DNA of 64,000 nt from an uncultured Bifidobacterium sp. (GCF_949292005.1 NZ_CASEXV010000076.1:1-64000); one strand, 5' to 3'; shown: positions 29,210 through 40,319, counted from the stretch's first letter. The notes: generated by a model from the sequence alone, not told the origin. Numbers and translations: made by a program.

Positions 29210-31870
29210 TTACTCGGCCTTTGTCTCCTGCGCCTTATCGGAACCGGAGTCGTGATCCGAAGAACCGTTGGATAGAGCGGATGAGGAAACCAACTGGCTG
29301 TCCCCATCATCGGACGCGCCGGCCGGTGACTCCGGCTGCGGGACCTCGTCATCGGCGGAACCCGCCGGTTCCCCATCCGGATGCTCCGGATCGGCGAAAT
29401 CCTCGCCCGCAAAGGTGAACTCTCCAAGAATCCCCTCGCCGACAGCGCCGACACGCACTTTCTGTCCATCATGCAAATCGCCCATAAGGATCTTCTCGGA
29501 TATGGCGTCCTCGATGTCCCGCTGGATTACACGGCGCAGGGGGCGGGCTCCCAGAAGGGGATCGAATCCCTTCTCTGCGAGCAAGTCTTTGGCCCCATCG
29601 CTGAGCTCGATGGACATGTGACGCTCGAAAAGCCTGTCATTGAGCTGGTTCACATCGAGGTCGACGATCTGACGCACCTGCGGCTCGGTGAGCTGGCGGA
29701 ACACGATGATGTCGTCAAGTCGGTTGAGGAACTCGGGGCGGAACTGCCTTTTGAGCTCACTGGAGACCTGATCCCTCATGCGTTGATAGCTGCTCTCCGT
29801 GTTGGTCCCCAGATTGAATCCGGTGTTCGCCGCCTTGGCAATGTCGCGCGTTCCCAGATTCGTGGTGAGGATGATGATAGTGTTCTTGAAGTCGACCTTC
29901 CTCCCCTGTCCGTCGGTGAGATGTCCATCGTCAAGCACCTGGAGAAGCGTGTTGAAGATGTCTGGATGCGCCTTCTCGATCTCGTCGAAAAGCACCACGG
30001 AGAATGGCTTGCGGCGCACCTTCTCGGTAAGCTCGCCACCCTCCTCGTATCCGACGTATCCCGGAGGTGCCCCGAAAAGACGGGACGCGGCGTATTTCTC
30101 GGAGAACTCCGACATATCCACGCGTATAAGGGCATCCTCATCGTCGAACAGGAAGTCGGCCAACGCCTTGGCGAGCTCCGTTTTGCCGACGCCCGTGGGG
30201 CCCGCGAAGATGAAGGACCCCGCAGGGCGCTTGGGGTCCTTGAGCCCGACCCTTGTCCGCCTGATGGAACGGGACAACGCGGAAACCGCCTCGTCCTGTC
30301 CGATGATCCGCTTATGGAGAACCAACTCCATGCTGAGGAGCTTCTTGGATTCGGCCTGGGTGAGCTTGAAGACAGGGATGCCGGTGGTGCTGGACACGAC
30401 CTCGGCTATCACATCCTCATCGACCACCATGCTGACGGTCGATTCGCCTTCCCTCCACGTGGTCTCCTTCTCCTTGCGCTCGGCCTCAAGCTTCTCCTGA
30501 TCGTCACGCAGCTGCGCGGCCTTCTCGAAGTCCTGGTCCTTGATCGCCTGGTCCTTCTGCCCCGCAACTTTCGCGATCCTGTCGTCGATTTCCTTGAGCT
30601 CCGGGGGTGCCGTCAGCCTCTTGATCCTCAACCTCGCCCCGGCCTCATCGATCAGGTCGATGGCTTTGTCGGGAAGATGCCGGTCCTGGATGTAGCGCGA
30701 GGACAGCTCCGCCGCAGCCTGAAGTGCGGAATCCTTGATGGTGACATGATGGTGGTTCTCATAGCGGCTACGGAGCCCCTTGAGTATCTCGATCGTCTCC
30801 GCGATCGTCGGCTCGTGCACCTGAATGGGCTGGAAACGCCGTTCAAGCGCGGCGTCCTTCTCGATGTACTTGCGGTATTCCTCGGTCGTGGTCGCGCCGA
30901 TGGTCTGCAGCTCCCCACGGGCGAGCATGGGCTTGAGCATATCCGACGCCCCAAGCGCTCCATCGGCGCTTCCGGCTCCGACGATGGTGTGGATCTCGTC
31001 GATGAACAGCACGATGTCGCCGCGCGTTTTGATCTCCTTGAGGACCTTCTTGAGCCTTTCCTCGAAATCACCGCGATACCGTGATCCTGCGACCATCGAG
31101 CCCAGATCAAGCGAATACACCTGCTTGCCCTTCAGCGTCTCAGGAACGTCCCCGGCGTTAATCTTCTGGGCCAGCCCCTCGACGACCGCGGTCTTGCCGA
31201 CGCCCGGATCCCCAATGAGAACGGGGTTGTTCTTGGTTCTGCGTGACAGCACGACCATCACGCGTTCGATCTCGGCGCTTCTGCCGATCACGGGATCAAG
31301 CTTCCCCTCGGCGGCCTCGGTCGTAAGATTCCTTCCGAACTGGTCGAGGATGGCCGATCCAGTCTGGCTGCGTTTCTCTTGCACTCCGCCGGCATTGGCG
31401 AGGTCCTGCGCCGAGGAGTCGTCCCCGGTGCCCGTGTTTCCACGAATAAGGTCGATCGTCGTGGTGCGCAGCTCCCCCAGATCGACATCCATTTTGATGA
31501 GGACCTGGGTCCCCACCCCCTCGCCCTCGCGGATCAGGCCCAAAAGAATGTGTTCCGTGCCGATGTAGCTGTGTCCCAACTGCAACGCCTCGCGCAGACT
31601 CAGCTCAAGAACCTGACGCGCGTGCGGCGTGAACGGAATGTGCCCGTTGGGGGCCGCGCTCCCCTTGCCGATCATCTCCTCGACCTGCTTGCGCGTGTCC
31701 TCGAGGGTGACCCCTTTGGCGGCCAGTGCCTTGGCTGCGACTCCTTCGCCCTCACGTATCAGCCCCAGCAGCAGGTGCTCGGTGCCGATGTAATTGTGCT
31801 GAAGGTTGCGGGCCTCCTCCTGAGCCAGCACGATTACACGCCTGGCCCGGTCGGTGAACCGTTCGAACAT
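29210..31870 (-). CDS. clpC: ClpC-type AAA+ unfoldase
   Basis: ATP-driven unfoldase that feeds substrates to ClpP. The 886-residue protein has two N-terminal Clp repeats (1-145), AAA module 1 with GDPGVGKT (220-227), a central UVR-type coiled segment ([17 protein letters not shown]), and AAA module 2 with GPTGVGKT. The C-terminus after residue about 830 is an acidic Pro/Ser/Asp tail. ATG 31870 ([11 protein letters not shown]) is the start, with GGAGG 7 nt upstream. A palindromic ClgR-like box lies 76-92 nt upstream. The clpP partners are not in this window. Confidence 0.96.
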   Translation of the reverse strand: MFERFTDRARRVIVLAQEEARNLQHNYIGTEHLLLGLIREGEGVAAKALAAKGVTLEDTRKQVEEMIGKGSAAPNGHIPFTPHARQVLELSLREALQLGHSYIGTEHILLGLIREGEGVGTQVLIKMDVDLGELRTTTIDLIRGNTGTGDDSSAQDLANAGGVQEKRSQTGSAILDQFGRNLTTEAAEGKLDPVIGRSAEIERVMVVLSRRTKNNPVLIGDPGVGKTAVVEGLAQKINAGDVPETLKGKQVYSLDLGSMVAGSRYRGDFEERLKKVLKEIKTRGDIVLFIDEIHTIVGAGSADGALGASDMLKPMLARGELQTIGATTTEEYRKYIEKDAALERRFQPIQVHEPTIAETIEILKGLRSRYENHHHVTIKDSALQAAAELSSRYIQDRHLPDKAIDLIDEAGARLRIKRLTAPPELKEIDDRIAKVAGQKDQAIKDQDFEKAAQLRDDQEKLEAERKEKETTWREGESTVSMVVDEDVIAEVVSSTTGIPVFKLTQAESKKLLSMELVLHKRIIGQDEAVSALSRSIRRTRVGLKDPKRPAGSFIFAGPTGVGKTELAKALADFLFDDEDALIRVDMSEFSEKYAASRLFGAPPGYVGYEEGGELTEKVRRKPFSVVLFDEIEKAHPDIFNTLLQVLDDGHLTDGQGRKVDFKNTIIILTTNLGTRDIAKAANTGFNLGTNTESSYQRMRDQVSSELKRQFRPEFLNRLDDIIVFRQLTEPQVRQIVDLDVNQLNDRLFERHMSIELSDGAKDLLAEKGFDPLLGARPLRRVIQRDIEDAISEKILMGDLHDGQKVRVGAVGEGILGEFTFAGEDFADPEHPDGEPAGSADDEVPQPESPAGASDDGDSQLVSSSALSNGSSDHDSGSDKAQETKAE

Positions 31871-31945
31871 GCTTGTTCCTCCACTCTTGTCAGTCCATCC
31901 CACTCTACCGATTCGCTCTGACCTTTATTTCCACCCCCTCCGCTA

Positions 31946-31962
31946 TTGCGCTCACTGCGCAA
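31946..31962. promoter_or_regulatory. putative ClgR operator between clpC and usp
   Basis: TTGCGCTCACTGCGCAA is a 6-5-6 inverted repeat and contains CGC-N5-GCG, the ClgR core known from actinobacteria. It lies 76 nt upstream of clpC, a known ClgR target in related species, and 46 nt upstream of the divergent stress-protein gene. A TATGCT (31971-31976) nearby could be the -10 of the latter, in which case the box overlaps its -35 region. Confidence 0.6.
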
Positions 31963-32007
31963 AGACGGGATATGCTGGTTCCGTTGGGACGCTCAGGGAG
32001 GTTGACG

Positions 32008-33039
32008 ATGGATCGTGGCCACGCATTGGATGACGGATCGCTGAAAACCGTTATGGAGGACACCTCGGATGGGTCTGTCAAAAAGGATATCGTCGTCGGC
32101 GTCGACGGCTCCCCGGAGTCCTTCGCCGCGCTTCGCTGGGCCTTGCGGGAAGCATCCCTCGATTCCAGACACGTCAACGCCGTTTTTGGCTGGACCCGGT
32201 CCTGGAGTCTTGGCCCGGAACCGCAGGATGACGATGAATGGGACAGAACGAGAGTACGGATTTCCTCGAAGCTGCGCGAGTGGGCCGACACGGCCTGCCA
32301 AGGGATGGATTTCGACAGGAACGACCTGACGCTCACATCGGTGCACGCCTCGGGCGCGAGCGCTCTGATGACCATGGGATCCGCCGCGCAGCAGATCGTC
32401 GTCGGACGACGGAGCGTGGGACGCATGACACGATGGCTCACGGGCTCCCTCTCCTCGTCGCTCGCCGAGGATGCGCGCGTCCCCGTGACCATCGTCAAGA
32501 CTCCAACCGACGAGGCATCGACCGTCCGCCAGCAGATCGCACGCACGCTCTCGCCGTCAAGGGACGACGCGACATTCTCCAGTCGTCGCGCCGACTCTCT
32601 CCCCGCATACGACTCTGAGGAGTCTCCCATCGTCGTGGGTGTCGACGGTTCAGCCACATCACGACGGGCACTGCGCTTCGCAAGAGACATGGCGGCTCTC
32701 CGCCACCGTCCGCTACGGGTCATCATGTGTTGGCAGCTGCGCGATCTGGGAACGGTTCCAGGTTACGAGCGGGCCGTCGCGCCCATCTCACAGGCGCAGT
32801 CGTACGCGCAGCAGATCGTCGAGAGAACCGTCGATGAGGAGTTGCCCCACACCGGTGGGGACATCCAGGCCTATGCCTTCCATATCCCCGCCGCGCAGGG
32901 GTTGATCGACGCGTCGCGGTACGCGGCCCACATCATCGTGGGAACGCGTGGATTAAGCGGTATGGATGCCAGATTCCTCGGATCGGTCTCCCGTCAGGTC
33001 GTAGACCTCTCGGAATGCTCAGTCACCGTCGTCCACTGA
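32008..33039 (+). CDS. tandem universal stress protein
   Basis: A 343-residue cytoplasmic protein with two UspA domains. Domain 1 starts KDIVVGVDGSPESFAALRWAL and ends with VVGRRSVGRMTRWLTGSLSSSLAEDARVPVTIV. Domain 2 starts PIVVGVDGSATSRRALRFA and ends with IIVGTRGLSGMDARFLGSVSRQVV. Both C-terminal segments carry the G-x2-G-x9-G(S) ATP-binding pattern, so nucleotide binding is likely. ATG 32008 has GGGAGG 6 nt upstream; the longer open frame back to 31873 is non-coding. Divergent from clpC with a shared regulatory region. Confidence 0.9.
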   Translation: MDRGHALDDGSLKTVMEDTSDGSVKKDIVVGVDGSPESFAALRWALREASLDSRHVNAVFGWTRSWSLGPEPQDDDEWDRTRVRISSKLREWADTACQGMDFDRNDLTLTSVHASGASALMTMGSAAQQIVVGRRSVGRMTRWLTGSLSSSLAEDARVPVTIVKTPTDEASTVRQQIARTLSPSRDDATFSSRRADSLPAYDSEESPIVVGVDGSATSRRALRFARDMAALRHRPLRVIMCWQLRDLGTVPGYERAVAPISQAQSYAQQIVERTVDEELPHTGGDIQAYAFHIPAAQGLIDASRYAAHIIVGTRGLSGMDARFLGSVSRQVVDLSECSVTVVH

Positions 33040-33043
33040 GCCG

Positions 33044-33967
33044 TCAGTCGGCCGCCGGATCGTCAACGACCGCCGAGCCACCGCCGTCCACCGGGCCGTC
33101 CCCATCCTCCGCACTCTCGATAAGCTCTATCTGCGCGGACTCCTCGCGGGGCCTCTGCTCAATGACATCAATATGAATGTCATCATACGCGGGAGTGGAT
33201 TGCACCCACAGATGAGGAGAAGCGGGGGGCTGGATCTGCGAATGCTCGCCACAACCATGGTCAAGAGACACGACCTTACCGTCATCTGGACTCCACATAT
33301 TCGCGCAGACACCGAACTGAAGACCTAGATCCCCGCGGATCGGCACGAGGAAACCGCATGTGGAGCAGGGGTTGCCGGATGCCACCCGTGTCGACAGAGA
33401 CCGGGGGCCGCGCGATCCGTGATACCACCTCTCCGCAGTCTGCGAACGCCCTTCGGGACTGAGAACCCGGTTCCGGGTGAGAGAGAACTCCTCAACCACC
33501 TCATCGCGGTCCTCGGATTCATTCTCAGATCCATCCCCGGAGGACAAGTCCTCCTGCGTAGAATCCGCCTTCTCCCCATCCCGCGACAATTCCGCATTCC
33601 GAGGCAATCCGGATTCCAAACGCGCATCATCGGTGGACGTGCCCATCACATCAGTGACGGAGATGTCCGAAGGCTCAAGCCTGTCCTTCCATGGGACCCA
33701 TGACGGAGACAGAACCGCATCGTCCGTCGGAACAAGGGAGGACTCATCCACCGTCCACAGTTCACGCTCGGTGTCATGGAACAACGTCGCCGACCATTGC
33801 CAGCCCTCATACCCGGTCATCAGACAGGCGAAACGGTAGTCGGTGACACCGTCGTCAAGTTGCAGGACCGCGAGCAGACCGCCAACGCGCCCGGGATCCT
33901 CGGCAGCCGCGACGACGGCCGACAATGCGATGTCGCGCGGATCCATAGCCGTCTCCTGAGTCGTCAT
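33044..33967 (-). CDS. DUF3027 protein
   Basis: A 307-residue actinobacterial protein of unknown function. The recognisable part is residues about 190-265, with CSTCGFLVPIRGDLGLQFGVCANMWSPDDGKVVSLDHGCGEHSQ, whose four Cys and nearby His could bind a metal (inference). The middle and C-terminal parts are acidic and low in complexity. The start overlaps the stop of the upstream cold-shock-domain gene by one base (TGATG), so the two are translationally coupled; ATG 33946 with its own AGGAG is an alternative start. Confidence 0.8.
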   Translation of the reverse strand: MTTQETAMDPRDIALSAVVAAAEDPGRVGGLLAVLQLDDGVTDYRFACLMTGYEGWQWSATLFHDTERELWTVDESSLVPTDDAVLSPSWVPWKDRLEPSDISVTDVMGTSTDDARLESGLPRNAELSRDGEKADSTQEDLSSGDGSENESEDRDEVVEEFSLTRNRVLSPEGRSQTAERWYHGSRGPRSLSTRVASGNPCSTCGFLVPIRGDLGLQFGVCANMWSPDDGKVVSLDHGCGEHSQIQPPASPHLWVQSTPAYDDIHIDVIEQRPREESAQIELIESAEDGDGPVDGGGSAVVDDPAAD

Positions 33968-34356
33968 CAGTCCTCCACGTCGAAATCGTCAGCCACCGCA
34001 CGGAGCACGGATGCGAGCTTTCGGCTCTCCGCCGGTGCGGGATAATGATGCCGCCTCAACCCGGCGCCTGCCCCATCCAGCAGTTTGATGAGGTCCTCGA
34101 CAATCGCGACCATATCGTCAGGCTTCGGACGCGTCGCCCTGACCATCGAGGGGCGTGATCCCAAAACCCTCACATCAAGGGCCTGAGGTCCCCTGCGCCC
34201 GTCCACCACGGAGAACTCCACCCGCGACCCCTTGCGTGGAGGCGTGCCCGCATCGGTCAGGGACGCGGCCGGCATGAAGACATCATGCCCTGACTCATCG
34301 GCGATGAACCCATATCCCTTGTCCGCGTCATACCAACGAACCCGTCCACTCGGCAT
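33967..34356 (-). CDS. cold-shock-domain protein with C-terminal extension
   Basis: A 129-residue protein whose first 65 residues form a cold-shock OB fold: GRVRWYDADKGYGFIADE (RNP1 core KGYGFI) and HDVFMPAASL (RNP2-like). A further 60 residues follow, mixed charged and helical, ending RKLASVLRAVADDFDVED, not found in minimal Csp proteins. Start ATG 34356 gives the usual Csp beginning. Coupled to the DUF3027 gene by a one-base overlap, which suggests linked function in RNA metabolism (inference). Confidence 0.85.
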   Translation of the reverse strand: MPSGRVRWYDADKGYGFIADESGHDVFMPAASLTDAGTPPRKGSRVEFSVVDGRRGPQALDVRVLGSRPSMVRATRPKPDDMVAIVEDLIKLLDGAGAGLRRHHYPAPAESRKLASVLRAVADDFDVED

Positions 34357-34536
34357 AGTCGTGCACACCTCATTCCGCAACATACGACCAGACGCCCTGT
34401 CTGATGTTCCTTGTCCGTGGAACAGTCTACTCCATACGCCATCACCGCTGGGGGAATCAGCGCCAGGCTTTGTCGTCTCGGCGGAACCATGCGCATCGTC
34501 CCGTGCAGCCCGCTGCGCTTCCCTGTCAGAGGTCGT

Positions 34537-36414
34537 TCAATCGCCTGCGTTCTGGTGACGACGCCGCTCCCTGTCGCCCCAGCGCAGAGGCCCCGTGGCA
34601 TCGGATTTCTCCGACCTCTTCGATTTCTCTGTCACGGCCACCGCTGCATCACCGCCATCCGCCGCGGAATCCCTCTCAACTGGTGCGATGGGCAGGATGA
34701 CGGTGATGGTCAGCCCACCTCCGTCCGATTCGCTCGCGACGATCAAGCCCTTATGCGCCTTGACCACGGACAGGACGATGGCCATGCCTAGGCCGGTTCC
34801 GCCCTTTTCTCGTGCGCGAGAGGGATCGGCGGTGTAGAAGCGCTCGAAAATCTGTGGCCTGTCCTCGTCAGGAACGCCTGGACCATGGTCGATGAACCGC
34901 ATCACGGCATAGGTCGTTCCTATCCTCATGGACCGGCCGACTTCAACCGCGTCGAGGAAGCGCCGAAGGGAGCGCTCATGTGGAGGCAACGCCGACAGCT
35001 CCTCCGGTGACATGGCCGCCGGAAGCACGCCAAGCCCCATCTGCACGCTGGAATCGGCCGGCGTGTACCGGTGGATGTTCCCGACGATGTTCGTGATGAC
35101 TTGTCGGATGCGGGAGGGATCCCCGGAGATGGACACGGCGGGAGGCGCGCCGGCGGAGAAGACCAACGATACGACGCCCCCGGATCCGGGGGACAGATCT
35201 ACGACTCCGGTGTCGACGGATCGCTCGGGATCGAGAGCATGAAGATCATCCGAGGAGTCGAGCAGGACTGCGGTGAGGTCGACAGTGCTCGTCATGTCGA
35301 TTCCCCGCCCCTCGTCCAAACGCGCCAGAGACAGGAGATCCTCGACGAGGACGGTCATGCGCGTGCTGGAATCCTCGATATGGCGGATGGAAGAATCGGC
35401 CCTGTCCAGGGCACCGGGAAGATCCCTCTGCATCGTGTACAGCTCCGCGTATCCATGTATGGCCGCCAAAGGCGTCCTCAGCTCATGACTGGCATCGGAC
35501 ACGAAGCGTTTCATCTTCTCGGTCGTCTTCTCCTGCTCCCTGAAGCTCGACTCGATCCGGGCAAGCATGGTGTTCAGCGATGCCGACAGCGATCCGACCT
35601 CGGTGTTTTCCGGTGCCGGCGGAATCCGTTCGCTCAGGTCGCCTGCGGCGATTTTGGCAGCGGTTTTCTCAATCCGCTTCAGTGGAGCCAGGGTGCGTTG
35701 TATGAGCACGGTGGCGATGATAACGCTAAGCATGATGATCGCGGCGCCCACCATCAAGGTGTATCTGGTCAACGTGTTGACCGTATCGATCTGGTCGCTG
35801 AGCGAGAGCCCGATGTAGACGACACCTCCGACAGTGCTCTCGCCGCTCTGGCTTTTGTTCATCCACTGCAGCGCCAGAACCCTCCACGGCGCCTTGGCCT
35901 TCTGAAGCGTGTCCCGATCGGATTGCGAGCTTGATGACGTCGTCACCTTGGCCGTCGTCGTGAAGGGAGTGCCCAGCTGCACGGTGCCCATGCTGCCGTT
36001 CGCCGGAAGTGTGGGCACCGACACCACGCCGCCTTTGAGGACGGGAACCAACGGCGTGGCGATGATGGTATTCGACGTGTTTCGCATCTGGAGGAAGTAG
36101 TCGGTCGGTCCCGCCGTGGACTGGCTGCTGTCCCGGCTGCTGAGAAGACCCACGTTGTTGTAGACGAGTTCGGCCTGCTGGACGAGCTGCGTGTCGGTTT
36201 TGTTGAGAAGGTAGTTTCCCACGAGCTGGCGGATGGACAGGGACACGCTGACCGTGCCGATCACCAGAAGGATGGTCGTCATGGCGACGATCTTGACGCC
36301 CAGAGGCACACCGTCCAGACGCGTGAGAAGGAACCGTGTGACGGGGTTCCTCCGCTTGGGCTTTCCGGTTTTCCTTCCCCACGGATGGAAGGCGGTCTTG
36401 TCCGGGGTTTTCAC
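34537..36414 (-). CDS. sensor histidine kinase
   Basis: A 625-residue membrane sensor. TM helix about 39-59, extracytoplasmic sensor about 60-217 (Ser/Thr-rich), second TM about 218-238, HAMP 239-292, HisKA with SHELRTPL (His310), then the ATPase with N box NIVGNIHRYTP (Asn442), G1 DHGPGVP and G2 GGTGLGM. About 45 extra residues separate the N and G1 boxes. A GTG start overlaps the response-regulator stop by 4 bp (GTGA). The signal is unknown; the sequence alone does not place it in a named system. Confidence 0.93.
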   Translation of the reverse strand: MKTPDKTAFHPWGRKTGKPKRRNPVTRFLLTRLDGVPLGVKIVAMTTILLVIGTVSVSLSIRQLVGNYLLNKTDTQLVQQAELVYNNVGLLSSRDSSQSTAGPTDYFLQMRNTSNTIIATPLVPVLKGGVVSVPTLPANGSMGTVQLGTPFTTTAKVTTSSSSQSDRDTLQKAKAPWRVLALQWMNKSQSGESTVGGVVYIGLSLSDQIDTVNTLTRYTLMVGAAIIMLSVIIATVLIQRTLAPLKRIEKTAAKIAAGDLSERIPPAPENTEVGSLSASLNTMLARIESSFREQEKTTEKMKRFVSDASHELRTPLAAIHGYAELYTMQRDLPGALDRADSSIRHIEDSSTRMTVLVEDLLSLARLDEGRGIDMTSTVDLTAVLLDSSDDLHALDPERSVDTGVVDLSPGSGGVVSLVFSAGAPPAVSISGDPSRIRQVITNIVGNIHRYTPADSSVQMGLGVLPAAMSPEELSALPPHERSLRRFLDAVEVGRSMRIGTTYAVMRFIDHGPGVPDEDRPQIFERFYTADPSRAREKGGTGLGMAIVLSVVKAHKGLIVASESDGGGLTITVILPIAPVERDSAADGGDAAVAVTEKSKRSEKSDATGPLRWGDRERRRHQNAGD

Positions 36415-37154
36415 TGCGCGGAGTTTCTCCGGGGCGCTCGGATCATGTATCCGATTCCGCGCTTGGTCTCGATCAGGGGATCGACCTTGGTGACGGTTCC
36501 GTCATCATTGGTGATTTCGATGCCATCGACCTTCTTGCGCAGATACGAGATGTACGATTCGACGATCGCCGCATCGCCGCCCCAGTCGTATTGCCAGACA
36601 TGGTCAAGTATCTGGGCCTTGGATAGGACTCTGCCTTCGTTGTCCATCAGATAACGCAGAAGCTTGTATTCGGTCGGGCTCAGATCAATAGCCTGTCCCG
36701 CGCGGGAGACATCGTGCGAATCCTCATTAATCTCCAAATCGCCGACGCGGATGATGGGGTCATCCTCCTCCTGTCCGTGCGTTCGGCGGAGAATGGCGCG
36801 GATGCGGGCCACGACCTCCTCGAGGCTGAAGGGCTTGGTGACGTAGTCATCCCCTCCGACCGTGAGGCCCATCACCTTGTCCTGCGTGTCATCGCGGGCG
36901 GTGAGGAACAGGACGGGCGCGTCGATGCCGCCCTGCCTTATCCGCCTTGTGACGGTGAAGCCATCGATGTCCGGAAGCATCACATCCAGAACGATAAGAT
37001 CGGGATGCGTTTCCTCGATGACTTTGATCGCCTCAGAACCGGACGCGGCGGTATTAACCTCAAAGCCCGAGAAATGCAGCGAAGCGACAAGAAGTTCACG
37101 AATCGACGGTTCGTCGTCGACGACCACAATGGATGCTTCAATCGGTTTGCTCAT
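36411..37154 (-). CDS. OmpR-family response regulator
   Basis: A 247-residue DNA-binding regulator paired with the adjacent kinase. Receiver domain with acidic pocket VVDDE (Asp13, Asp14), phosphorylation site VLDVMLP (Asp57) and KPF lysine near 107; winged helix with LSPTEYKLLRYLMDNEGRVLSKAQILDHVW and VESYISYLRKKV. ATG 37154 (MSKPIEA) is preferred; it lies within the last codons of the upstream TPM-like gene, overlapping it by 17 nt, so translation is coupled. Confidence 0.92.
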   Translation of the reverse strand: MSKPIEASIVVVDDEPSIRELLVASLHFSGFEVNTAASGSEAIKVIEETHPDLIVLDVMLPDIDGFTVTRRIRQGGIDAPVLFLTARDDTQDKVMGLTVGGDDYVTKPFSLEEVVARIRAILRRTHGQEEDDPIIRVGDLEINEDSHDVSRAGQAIDLSPTEYKLLRYLMDNEGRVLSKAQILDHVWQYDWGGDAAIVESYISYLRKKVDGIEITNDDGTVTKVDPLIETKRGIGYMIRAPRRNSAQ

Positions 37155-38052
37155 GTGACTCAGAATTGCCCCCATCACTGGACGTTTCCTGAACACCCTC
37201 TGGATTTTGCTTGACTGTTAATCGGCGCGGAACAATATGCCGCGGCCACGACGACGTTGCGACACCGTGCCGCGGAGCCTTCCTGCCCCTAGAAGGCCGT
37301 CGCATCGACTTCAATCGCGGCATCTTGACATGGGAACGACGAGGCGCGGCATGCCGCTTTCGGCGTCGCTTGGTGACCACTATTGCCACTACGGCCAGGG
37401 CGACGAGGACGACGGCAAGAATCCCGACACCCACCCATGCCGCCGTGGATGACGTGGACGACTGTTTCACCGTGGATATCTCGGACATCAAAGCCAGGGC
37501 GGAGGCCGCCCAATCACGGTCGCTTGAGGACATCAAAGGCTTTGTGGCGGCGCTCGACAGCGAGTCCACAGTGCTTTGGCGGCGCAGCCACGCCTCGGAG
37601 TTCGACGACACCGCGACGACGAGGCTCCCATCGTCAGAGCCCACGGCAAGCATCACCGTATTGGCGGGGGGATCAAGGGAATTAAGCAAATTGGCGGCCC
37701 ACGTGGCGGGTTTCTTGCCTTCAGGGAAATGAGCCAGATACAGAAGTCGGACGCTGACGCCCGTCGTCTTTTTGGTTTCCGTGATAGCGTCACTCACCTT
37801 CGAGAAATCAGATCCCAGAAGGTTCTCGGTGTCGGTGATCGAGTCGTTGATGGATATGGAGTCCGATGAGGACGACGAAGACGAGGACGACGATGGGGAT
37901 GAGGAGGATGAGGACGAGCTGGATTCCGCGCCGGCCGCATAGGATCCTGAGCCAAGTGCCTCGGCCAGCATCGTCACCAGCATCACAAGGACGATGGCGA
38001 GGCGTATGACCACATCGCCAGACCGGGTACGCATCGAACGCCTATTGACCAT
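37138..38052 (-). CDS. secreted/membrane TPM-domain-like protein with poly-Ser linker
   Basis: A 304-residue protein with an N-terminal hydrophobic segment (VVIRLAIVLVMLVTMLAEALGSGSYA, signal peptide or anchor), a run of about 20 Ser residues, a domain of about 130 residues (GSDFSKVSDAITETKKTTGVSVRLLYL, NTVMLAVGSDDGSLVVAVSS) that resembles the TPM fold, a second TM helix (WVGVGILAVVLVALAVVAIVV) and a very basic cytoplasmic tail. The TPM call is by resemblance only. It is the first gene of a three-gene unit with the response regulator and kinase and may take part in sensing (inference). ATG 38052 has AAGGTGG upstream. Confidence 0.7.
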   Translation of the reverse strand: MVNRRSMRTRSGDVVIRLAIVLVMLVTMLAEALGSGSYAAGAESSSSSSSSSPSSSSSSSSSSDSISINDSITDTENLLGSDFSKVSDAITETKKTTGVSVRLLYLAHFPEGKKPATWAANLLNSLDPPANTVMLAVGSDDGSLVVAVSSNSEAWLRRQSTVDSLSSAATKPLMSSSDRDWAASALALMSEISTVKQSSTSSTAAWVGVGILAVVLVALAVVAIVVTKRRRKRHAAPRRSHVKMPRLKSMRRPSRGRKAPRHGVATSSWPRHIVPRRLTVKQNPEGVQETSSDGGNSESHEQTD

Positions 38053-38123
38053 ATCGTCCACCTTAGCGGTCAGGACGTCCGCAACACCACAGGAAACAAT
38101 CAGATCAACCCGAAAGGACGACC

Positions 38124-38417
38124 ATGCCCCACTATCAGGTGGACTCCGAGCGCATACGCTCATCCAGCGCGGCGGTCAACGCATCCATCACCCAGATTCG
38201 CGACGCGGTCACTGGCATGTACACCAATCTATCCGATCTCCAAAGTGTGTGGACAGGCGGCGCCGCCACCCAGTTCACGTCGGTTGCAGATCAATGGAGA
38301 AGCGCCCAACAGCAGATGGAGCAGTCATTGGAGGCGATCCAGCAGGCACTGGCCCAGGCGTCCAATGTCTATGAACAGGCTGAGACGCAGGCATCCATGC
38401 TGTTCACGCGATCTTAG
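38124..38417 (+). CDS. WXG100 family protein (EsxA-like)
   Basis: A 97-residue helical-hairpin protein with W43-T-G45 at the turn and, near the C-terminus, Tyr83-x3-Glu87, matching the YxxxD/E type VII secretion signal. Length and layout fit the WXG100 family, which are exported as dimers by ESX/T7SS machines. Start ATG 38124 with GAAAGGA 6 nt upstream. No EccC/FtsK-like ATPase lies in the window. It is divergent from the TPM-like/two-component unit. Confidence 0.88.
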   Translation: MPHYQVDSERIRSSSAAVNASITQIRDAVTGMYTNLSDLQSVWTGGAATQFTSVADQWRSAQQQMEQSLEAIQQALAQASNVYEQAETQASMLFTRS

Positions 38418-38459
38418 TGAAAACGCCTCGACGGAATTGAAAGGTTGAGGCGGCGGAAC

Positions 38460-38498
38460 AAAAAGCGGCGTCCCAGGCTGTTTTCAGCCCGGGACGCC
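38460..38498 (-). terminator. intrinsic terminator of groEL
   Basis: A 14-bp stem with one mismatch (38467-38480 with 38485-38498) around a 4-nt loop; on the minus strand it is followed by GC and then TTTTT (38464-38460). It begins 22 nt after the groEL stop. It may also hold back transcription from the convergent WXG100 gene. Confidence 0.75.
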
Positions 38499-38519
38499 TC
38501 CCGTATCACACGCCCTGTG

Positions 38520-40208
<1,689 letters not shown>

Positions 40209-40238
40209 TCAGCTGCCGTCTTATCACTCACCTATCTC

Positions 40239-40282
40239 GAGTGCTAACTGGGAGATTAGCACTCAGCGTGGCGGAGTGCCAA
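40239..40282 (-). promoter_or_regulatory. CIRCE element with an extra half-site (HrcA operator)
   Basis: TTAGCACTC (40256-40264), 9-nt spacer, GAGTGCCAA (40274-40282) is CIRCE with one change from GAGTGCTAA. A third, perfect half-site GAGTGCTAA lies at 40239-40247, 8 nt on the other side. On the minus strand TTGGCA at 40282-40277 could be a -35, with TAATCT 18 nt downstream as a weak -10, so HrcA would block polymerase directly. It sits about 95-137 nt upstream of groEL. Confidence 0.88.
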
Positions 40283-40319
40283 CACACGTCACGGGGATTG
40301 CGCTTACGGCATGAACAGC

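Noticed and set aside
37868..37930. GAC/GAG-rich trinucleotide run resembling a microsatellite
   Set aside because: It is the poly-Ser coding stretch of the TPM-like gene on the other strand, with mixed codons rather than a pure repeat.
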